Origin: Panopea generosa
Taxonomy: Eukaryota > Mollusca > Bivalvia > Adapedonta > Hiatellidae
DNA length: 64,000 bases
Reading direction: 5' to 3'
NCBI GenBank assembly: GCA_029582155.1
Contig: CM055908.1
Span: 21,871,103-21,935,102 of the forward strand
Part shown: positions 58,101-64,000 of the stretch, one piece after another
Layout: each line of letters starts with the position of its first letter
Numbering within the stretch: position 1 is the stretch's first letter
Position numbers and translations under genes: made by a program
Notes under the pieces: model-generated
The model's database searches: none
What the model saw: only the letters and a program-made list of their open reading frames with translations
What the model was told of the DNA's origin: nothing

Positions 58101-61100
58101 AGACAATATGCCAATCTCCACTTGGTAGTGATGCATCCTAGCAGGTTTCATAAAATTCCAACATGGGGCTGTAGAGAAATAGCGCAGACAAGAATTTGGC
58201 CATAGACAAAAACAAAGGGCAATAACTCTGTGAAAAATCATTGAACCGAAACATAAAGACAATATGCGCATCTGCACTTGGTAATGATGCATCTTAGCAA
58301 GTTATATAAAATTCCAACATTGGGTTGTAGAGAAATAGCATGAACAAGAATTTGGTCACAGACAGAATCAAAGAGCCACAACTCCGTGAAAAATCATCAA
58401 ACAGGAACACAAAAGATATTATGCACATCTGCACTTAGTAATGATGCATCCTAGCAAGTTTCATAAAATTCTGACCAGAGGTTGTAGAGAAATAGCCCAG
58501 ACAAGAATTTGGTCACATACTCAATTAAAGGGCCACAACTAGTGAAAAATCATCAAACAGGAACACAAAAGATATTATGCACATTTCCACTTGGTAGTGG
58601 TGCATCCTAGCAAGTTTCATAAAATTCTGACCAGAGGTTGTAGAGAAATAGCCCAGACAAGAATTTGGTCACATACTCAATTAAAGGGCCACAACTCCGT
58701 GAAAAATCATCAAACAGGAACACAAAAGATATTATGCACATCTGCACTTGGTAATGATGCATCCTAGCAAGTTTCATAAAATTCCGACCAGAGGTTGTAG
58801 AGAAATAGCCCAGACAAGAATTTGGTCACATACTCAATTAAAGGGCCACAACTCCGTGAAAAATCATCAAACAGGAACACAAAAGATATTATGCACATCT
58901 CCACTTGGTAGTGGTGCATCCTAGCAAGTTTCATAAAATTCCAACCAGAGGTTGTAGAGAAATAGCCCGGACCAAAATTTGATGATGCACGGAAAACAGA
59001 CAAAACGGCCACTATATGCTTTGGGGGAGCACAATAAATCACATCTTTATGTCTCGTTATGTGTCATGCAGATATGGATGGGAATCTCTTGTTACAAGTA
59101 CATACATATATAGATGGGAATCTCTTGTTACAAGTACATACAGATATGGATGGGAATATCTTGTTACAAGTACATACAGACATAGATGGGAATCTCTTGT
59201 TACAAGTACATACAGATATAGATGGGAATCTCTTGTTACAAGTACATACATATATAGATGGGAACCTCTTGTTACAAGTACATACAGATATAGATGGGAA
59301 TCTCTTGTTACAAGTACATACAGACATAGATGGGAATCTCTTGTTACAAGTACATACAGATATGGATGGGAATCTCTTGTTACAAGTACACACATATGTG
59401 GATGGGAATCTCTTGTTACAAGTACATACAGATATAGATGGGAATCTCTTGTTACAAGTACATACATATATAGATGGGAATCTCTTGTTACAAGTACATA
59501 CATATATAGATGGGAATCTCTTGTTACAAGTACATACAGATATAGATGGGAATCTCTTGTTACAAGTACACACATATGTGGATGGGAATCTCTTGTTACA
59601 AGTACATACATATATGGATGGGAATCTCTTGTTACAAGTACATACAGATATGGATACGAATCTCTTGTTACAAGTACATACATAAATGGATGGGAATCTC
59701 TTGTTACAAGTACATACAGATATGGATACGAATCTCTTGTTACAAGTACATACATATATGGATGAGAATCTCTTGTTACAAGTACATACATATGTGGATG
59801 GGAATCTCTTGTTACAAGTACATACAGATATAGATGGGAATCTCTTGTTACAAGTACATACATATATAGATGGGAATCTCTTGTTACAAGTCCATACAGA
59901 TATAGATGGGAATCTCTTGTTACAAGTACATACAGATATAGATGGGAATCTCTTGTTACAAGTACATACAGATATAGATGGGAATCTCTTGTTACAAGTA
60001 CATACAGATATGGATGGGAATCTCTTGTTACACGTACATACATATGTGGATGGGAATCTCTTGTTACAAGTACATACAGATAAAGATGGGAATCTCTTGT
60101 TACAAGTACATACATATAAAGATGGGAATCTCTTGTTACAAGTACATACAGATATGGATGGAAATCTCTTGTTACAAGTACATACAGATATGGATGGAAA
60201 TCTCTTGTTACAAGTACATACAGATATAGATGGGAATCTCTTGTTACAAGTACATACAGATATAGATGGGAATCTCTTGTTACAAGTACATACATATATG
60301 GATGGGAATCTCTTGTTACAAGTACATACAGATATGGATGGGAATCTCTTGTTACAAGTACATACATATATAGATGGGAATCTCTTGTTACAAGTACATA
60401 CAGATATAGATGGGAATCTCTTGTTACAAGTACATATAGATATAGATGGGAATCTCTTGTTACAAGTACATACATATGTGGATGGGAATCTCTTGTTACA
60501 AGTACATACAGATATGGATGGGAATCTCTTGTTACAAGTACATACATATGTGGATGGGAATCTCTTGTTACAAGTACATACAGATAAAGATGGGAATCTC
60601 TAGTTACAAGTACATACATATAAAGATGGGAATCTCTTTTACAAGTACATACAGATATAGATGGAAATCTCTTGTTACAAGTACATACAGATATGGATGG
60701 AAATCTCTTGTTACAAGTACATACAGATATAGATGGGAATCTCTTGTTACAAGTACATACAGATATAGATGGGAATCTCTTGTTACAAGTACATACATAT
60801 ATGGATGGGAATCTCTTGTTACAAGTACATACAGATATGGATGGAAATCTCTTGTTACAAGTACATACAGATATGGATACGAATCTCTTGTTACAAGTAC
60901 ATACATATGTGGATGAGAATCTCTTGTTACAAGTACATACATATGTGGATGGGAATCTCTTGTTACAAGTACATACAGATATAGATGGGAATCTCTTGTT
61001 ACAAGTACATACATATATAGATGGGAATCTCTTGTTACAAGTACATACAGATATAGATGGGAATCTCTTGTTACAAGTACATACATATATGGATGGGAAT

Positions 61101-63914
61101 CTCTTGTTACAAGTACATACATATATAGATGGGAATCTCTTGTTACAAGTACATACAGATATAGATGGGAATCTCTTGTTACAAGTACATACATATGTGG
61201 ATGGGAATCTCTTGTTACAAGTACATACATATATGGATGGGAATCTCTTGTTACAAGTACATACAGATATGGATATGAATCTCTTGTTACAAGTACATAC
61301 ATATATGGATGAGAATCTCTTGTTACAAGTACATACATATGTGGATGGGAATCTCTTGTTACAAGTACATACAGATATAGATGGGAATCTCTTGTTACAA
61401 GTACATACATATATAGATGGGAATCTCTTGTTACAAGTACATACAGATATAGATGGGAATCTCTTGTTACAAGTACATACATATATAGATGGGAACCTCT
61501 TGTTACAAGTACATACAGATATAGATGGGAACCTCTTGTTACAAGTACATACAGATATGGATGGGAATCTCTTGTTACAAGTACATACAGATATGGATGG
61601 AAATCTCTTGTTACAAGTACATACAGATATAGATGGGAATCTCTTGTTACAAGTACATACAGATATAGATTGAAATCTCTTGTTACAAGTGCATACATAT
61701 ATAGATGGGAATCTCTTGTTACAAGTACATACATATATGGATGGGAATCTCTTGTTACAAGTACATACAGATATAGATGGAAATCTCTTGTAACAAGTAC
61801 ATACAGATATGGATCGAAATCTCTTGTTACAAGTACATACAGATATGGATGGGAATCTCTTGTTACAAGTACATACAGATATGGATGGGATTCTCTTGTT
61901 ACAAGTACATACAGATATAGATGGGAATCTCTTGTTACAAGTACATACAGATATGGATGGAAATCTCTTGTTACAAGTACATACGGATATAGATGGGAAT
62001 CTCTTGTTACAAGTACATACATATATAGATGGGAACCTCTTGTTACAAGTACATACAGATATAGATGGGAACCTCTTGTTACAAGTACATACATATATAG
62101 ATGGGAACCTCTTGTTACAAGTACATACAGATATAGATGGGAACCTCTTGTTACAAGTACATACAGATATAGATGGGAATCTCTTGTTACAAGTACATAC
62201 AGATATAGATGGGAATCTCTTGTTACAAGTACATACATATATAGATGGGAACCTCTTGTTACAAGTACATACAGATATGGATGGGAATCTCTTGTTACAA
62301 GTACATACATATATGGATGGGAACCTCTTGTTACAAGTACATACAGATATAGATGGGAACCTCTTGTTACAAGTACATACAGATATAGATGGGAATCTCT
62401 TGTTACAAGTACATACAGATATAGATGGGAATCTCCTGTTACAAGTACATACAGATATAGATGGAAATCTCCTGTTACAAGAATATACAGCTAAACCATG
62501 TGTATTACACGTGATAAATACAAAATGTGATTTAATTAATAAATACTATTGAAATCTGCAATACATGAAATTAGCCCATATTATGATGCATCACCATTTG
62601 GACTCTCCTTTGAATACATTGCTTGAACCAGATTTATTTGGCAGTTCTATATAGTAAAAGCCAATAAATAAAAGAGTTAAATTAGCTCAAATTAGTTTTG
62701 TAGTTGATTATATTTGAGAAAAAAACTTCAACACTAATCATATGTTTGTCTCTTGTCCATTGAAAAATCCAAGTTTGTATATACTGAGATCATAACGTAC
62801 ATATCATCTATGAATTACTTACCATTTTCACAGACTCCCTGTCCTGAACATGAGCTGGGACACGACACACTTACAATATCATCAATGGCCGTTGTGTTGG
62901 TATCTGATTTGATGTTTTCGTAACATTGTTGAAACAAAGTATTTTTGGCTGTTTCAATAAACGGTGTCACAAGGTCATCTGTATACTGTTGAAAAAAAAA
63001 ATACAGACTGAAGCAATAATAATAAAACTGCCATGTATAAATGCTTATTGTTTCGGTTAAACTTATATATTTTCCACTGAAAGTTCTTACAACTTAGAAA
63101 TAACGCTTGAAGTCTTCCTGGGTAGAACTAGTATATGAAAACAGCATATGAAAACATTACATAAAAATTACATATGAATTCTGATTAAAGGAGAAAAATT
63201 ACTGGTATGGTTCAGAGATTTTTTTTTCTATTTCAAGTAATGGTAGCCATGATCAATTTGAGACAATCACTAGAAACACAAATCTTTTTTTGAGCAGTGG
63301 CTATTTTTATACTTTTTCCTAAATACTTAATGCAAAATTTGCAGCCATTTTACAGCTAGTTAGAATGTTTTACAACGAACAAACATAAAAACTTGAATGA
63401 GGTTGGCCCAAGGATCAAGCGCATGGAATTTGATATAAGGGGTTCCAGATGAAATTTTATAAGGGGTTCCAGATGAAATTTGATATAAGGGGTTCTGGAT
63501 GAAATTTGATATAAGGGGTTCTGGATGAAATTTGATATAAGGGGTTCTGGATGAAATTTGATATAAGGGGTTCCAGATGAAATTTGATATAAGGGGTTCC
63601 AGATGAAATTTGATATAAGGGGTTTCAGATGAAATTTGATATAAGGGGTTTCAGATGAAATTTGATATAAGGGGTTTCAGATGAAATTAAGTCTGCTACA
63701 GGAATATCCTGGATGAGGCAAATAGTTGCTAAAGGTAGAATTTATAACACACCATGATGTCTTTAACACAGTTATCGATTTGCTCAGCAATATCCGTAGG
63801 TAAGAGGCCTGTAGCTTCACATACACCGATGAAATCAGCACCAGTTAGGGTCCTGTTACAGGTCAATACTGCAGCATCCTCAGTTATCCCACTATCTGTA
63901 GGGAAGGTAACAAT
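45835..63914 (-). CDS. VWD/EGF/IPT-like single-pass membrane protein, 3' part of gene
   Basis: Minus-strand gene open at its 5' side. Exons in order: 63753-63914, 62823-62985, 51681-51865, 51142-51387, 48788-48896, 48449-48611, 45835-46147. They sum to 1,341 nt and join in phase to 446 residues and a TAG. Domains in order: cysteine-spaced segment like the C8 region after a VWD domain (LTCNRTLTGADFIGVC, IDNCVKDIM, FQQCYENI); EGF module (CPSSCSGQGVCENG + TCICNTNYTSDDC); IPT/TIG-like beta domain (GTCLEVTVFGDDFVDGAFC to VSVSNNGQLTS); a short six-cysteine type module (GSCLVDNVCYASLDESAANP, CYVCNP); a Thr-rich stalk; a TM helix (VIGLAAGMAGLVLIIIIVVV) and a basic stop-transfer (YKFRRQQSRK); then a ~100-residue tail. 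The layout resembles VWDE-like invertebrate cell-surface proteins. The ligand is unknown. The structure is firm; the family name is inferred. Confidence 0.78.
46277..47455. repeat. Minisatellite, 29-bp unit, ~41 copies
   Basis: Unit TTACACTAGCATATGGGTCA plus TTTCAGATA. Positions 27-29 and the next base vary among GATA, GACA, GATG and GGTG in runs, giving a readable variant code along the array. It lies in the last intron of the membrane protein gene. Confidence 0.95.
47456..48440. other. Intron, nothing recognised
   Basis: AT-rich unique-looking sequence. A short repeat of 'AGCTGTAACATGTATG' occurs near 47830-47880. Confidence 0.4.
48449..48611 (-). CDS. Exon: stalk and transmembrane helix
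   Basis: Acceptor TGTAATTGCAG, donor GTAAGT. Reads ETCPPLTTTTQALPQNSKG, then REMNDTTVIGLAAGMAGLV and LIIIIVVVSVLVYKF. Confidence 0.83.
48788..48896 (-). CDS. Exon: short cysteine module
   Basis: Acceptor GGTTTTCCAG, donor GTAAGT. Reads EGSCLVDNVCYASLDESAAN then PCYVCNPLTGEFIYRP. The pattern SC-x4-VCY..NPC-x2-C recurs in large invertebrate extracellular proteins with VWD/EGF domains. Confidence 0.8.
48915..50715. repeat. Minisatellite, 33-bp unit, ~54 copies
   Basis: Unit AATACAGAAGTAATGATAAT plus AAACATACAATTA, with 3-bp-shorter and edge-decayed copies. It is in the intron between exons 51142 and 48896. It begins ~20 bp from the acceptor of exon 48788-48896, so it reaches into the branch-point region. 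Open frames of up to 295 codons are a by-product of the 33-bp period. Confidence 0.94.
50777..50949. mobile_element. Mariner/Tigger-type MITE, 173 bp, TA target
   Basis: Left CAGTTTAAGTCAAACCTG, right ACAGGTTTGACTG, flanked by TA on both sides (50775-50776 and 50950-50951). The inner ends TTTTAAGCAGCCAG and GTGGCTGCTTAATAG are also complementary. No coding. It sits just beside the 33-bp array. Confidence 0.75.
51142..51387 (-). CDS. Exon: IPT/TIG-like beta domain
   Basis: Acceptor TTCTTGCAG, donor GTAATA. 82 codons: ITQNGVIKSGNVTSVAAEVE, FNQINCDVSQNGTLPLHSVL, VSVSNNGQLTSQSPQHLLII, then CWTCQLKTLDDGTCKRK. Confidence 0.8.
51681..51865 (-). CDS. Exon: second half of EGF module and start of IPT/TIG-like domain
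   Basis: Acceptor TTCGTGTAG, donor GTATGT. Reads TCICNTNYTSDDCSLNIND, then PPTLSELEDNLC and GTCLEVTVFGDDFVDGAFC. Confidence 0.8.
52010..53666. repeat. Minisatellite, 55- and 63-bp units (left part)
   Basis: Unit core ACATACATGCATGTATCTAT, ATAAATAAATCACATCTTTA, CGTCTTGTTATGTGT. The 63-bp form has an extra TGTTGTTA. From about 53110 a second variant (CTGTATATATAAATAACATC) forms its own block. ACATACATGCATGTAT is itself palindromic. The array is broken by two insertions and resumes at 57450 and 59034. Confidence 0.93.
53690..53960. repeat. Left subterminal repeats of the 3.8-kb element
   Basis: About eight diverged copies of GGAGCGCGAAC-like 11-mers, then GAGTGCACTCAGA-like repeats (GAGTGCACTC is palindromic) near 53860-53970. 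Strong GC shift against the AT-rich surroundings. Confidence 0.8.
54705..54790 (+). ncRNA. tRNA-like block (SINE head or tRNA pseudogene)
   Basis: GTGGGTCAGTAGTACAGCGG resembles an A box arm, GCTGCTTCAGACGGCAG an anticodon arm (loop CTTCAGA), and GGTCGCGAGTTTGACCC a T arm with B box. The acceptor stem does not pair well, so a working tRNA is unlikely. It lies inside the 3.8-kb element. Confidence 0.45.
55020..56240. repeat. Internal tandem duplication of ~600-700 bp inside the 3.8-kb element
   Basis: 55020-55515 and 55590-56240 share, in the same order, GCACGTAAGCACG / GCACATACGCACG, a TATAAAAG box-like motif, (AAT)n, then TCTGGCACAAATTATAATC and GTGACCAATGGACCGATAA. The copies are strongly diverged. 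Confidence 0.6.
55120..55360. repeat. (AAT)n-type low-complexity tract
   Basis: TAATAATAATAATAATAATAAT and degenerate derivatives, part of the duplicated core of the 3.8-kb element. Confidence 0.85.
57185..57420. repeat. Right subterminal repeats of the 3.8-kb element
   Basis: ACGGAGCGCGAACGGAGCGC and variants repeat about seven times (57345-57420), in the same orientation as at the left end. They are preceded by looser GAACTGAGCGAACTGAACG repeats. Confidence 0.8.
57450..57579. repeat. 55-bp minisatellite, middle part
   Basis: Continuation of the 52010-53666 array after the 3.8-kb element (ATGCATGTATCTGTATAT), about 2.3 units, cut by the next insertion. Confidence 0.9.
57580..59033. mobile_element. 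Element made of ~155-bp tandem repeats, inserted in the 55-bp array
   Basis: Left end has GGATGCTCCCC and right end GGGGGAGCAC, a short inverted pair. Seven or so units of 150-160 bp repeat CATCCTAGCAAGTTTCATAA, GAGGTTGTAGAGAAATAGC, AATTTGGTCACA and GGGCCACAACTCCGTGAAAA (phrases at 57848, 58131, 58290, 58447, 58607, 58757, 58916). Both flanks are the 55/63-bp satellite. The build recalls the bivalve 'pearl' family (tandem ~160-bp core next to a microsatellite); I cannot confirm membership. Target duplication ambiguous (ATAAA-like). Confidence 0.7.
59034..59065. repeat. 55/63-bp minisatellite, last fragment
   Basis: ATAAATCACATCTTTATGTC and TCGTTATGTGT close the interrupted array; the 36-bp satellite starts directly after it. 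Confidence 0.8.
59070..62495. repeat. Large minisatellite, 36-bp unit, ~95 copies
   Basis: Unit CAGATATAGATGGGAATCTC plus TTGTTACAAGTACATA. Variants GATATAGAT, TATATAGAT, TATGTGGAT, GATATGGAT and AACCTC are distributed in repeated orders. Very homogeneous. Open in several frames on both strands (up to 568 codons on the minus strand) only because 36 is divisible by 3. It lies in the 11-kb intron of the membrane protein gene. Confidence 0.96.
62500..62820. other. Intron, nothing recognised
   Basis: AT-rich sequence between the 36-bp array and the donor of the exon at 62823-62985. Confidence 0.4.
62823..62985 (-). CDS. Exon: end of C8-like segment and first half of EGF module
   Basis: Acceptor TTTTTTCAACAG, donor GTAAGT. 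Reads YTDDLVTPFIETAKNTLFQ, then DIVSVSCPSSCSGQGVCEN. The next intron is ~11 kb and holds arrays and mobile elements. Confidence 0.78.
63432..63690. repeat. Minisatellite, 26-bp unit, ~10 copies
   Basis: Unit GAAATTTGATATAAGGGGTT plus CCAGAT. Variants CCAG, CTGG and TCAG form consecutive blocks. It lies in the intron between exons 63753 and 62985. Confidence 0.92.
63753..63914 (-). CDS. Exon: VWD/C8-like segment
   Basis: Acceptor CTACTTGCAG, donor GTGTGT. Reads IVTFPTDSGITEDAAVLTC, then NRTLTGADFIGVCEATGLL and IAEQIDNCVKDIM. A 162-nt symmetric exon (54 codons). Confidence 0.75.
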
Positions 63915-64000
63915 CTGCAAGTAGACATTAGACAATATTCTCATTTGTGCCCCAATAACGCTATAATAAATCAACTGCTTGATAATCATATCCTCCCGTC

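Noticed and set aside
59057-62310. Open frames of 520 and 568 codons (minus) and others up to 333 codons (plus) over the 36-bp array
   Set aside because: 36 bp is 12 codons, so any stop-free frame stays open across all copies. Several frames on both strands are open at once, with no splice logic or unique sequence.

Overview
This is animal (eukaryotic) nuclear DNA: AT-rich, with short exons bounded by GT/AG, introns of 1-11 kb, tRNA-derived SINEs, a non-LTR retrotransposon, several MITE-like elements and many minisatellites. The SINE heads, the minisatellite load and the ~150-bp degenerate tandem repeats suggest a mollusc, most likely a bivalve. The species cannot be read from the window. There are no prokaryotic operons and no CRISPR array. 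Exon coordinates below were worked out by hand from splice sites and reading phase.

Left third (1-21.7 kb, + strand): the 3' part of a large multi-exon gene whose C-terminus I recognise, from memory, as like DNAAF9 (C20orf194 homologue). Fifteen exons from 2350 to 21163 join in phase and end at a stop, with AATAAA at 21695. Two more likely exons lie at 471-761. The introns hold a 5'-truncated LINE (EN remnant, RT and RNase H, one open frame, candidate 8-bp TSD), five copies of a palindromic TTAA MITE, two copies of one SINE family (one with a perfect 13-bp TSD), a 983-bp hAT-like element with a perfect 8-bp TSD, and copies of a tRNA-Leu-like SINE.

Middle (21.7-39 kb, + strand): a possible two-exon small membrane protein gene (23613-26467), then a four-exon, 501-residue leucine-rich-repeat protein gene (28099-38942). 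Its last intron is almost filled by a ~5-kb array of a 30-bp unit. A decayed LINE 3' end lies in its first intron.

Right part (39-64 kb, - strand): a 6.9-kb intergenic zone with three minisatellites, then the 3' part of a convergent gene for a single-pass type I membrane protein: a VWD/C8-like cysteine segment, an EGF module, an IPT/TIG-like domain, a short cysteine module, a TM helix and an RD/RS-rich cytoplasmic tail. Seven exons (446 residues, open at the 5' side) join in phase. Its introns are mostly minisatellites (units of 29, 33, 55/63, 36 and 26 bp). Two mobile elements sit inside the 55/63-bp array. One is a 3.8-kb TA-flanked terminal-inverted-repeat element with 11-bp GC-rich subterminal arrays. 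The other is a ~1.45-kb element built of ~155-bp repeats.

Long open frames over the minisatellites (up to 568 codons) come from repeat units divisible by three and are not genes. The most novel signals are the 3.8-kb TA element, an internal module it shares with the hAT-like element 40 kb away, the hairpin-bearing TTAA MITE family, and the one-sided concentration of ten minisatellite families in the right half.
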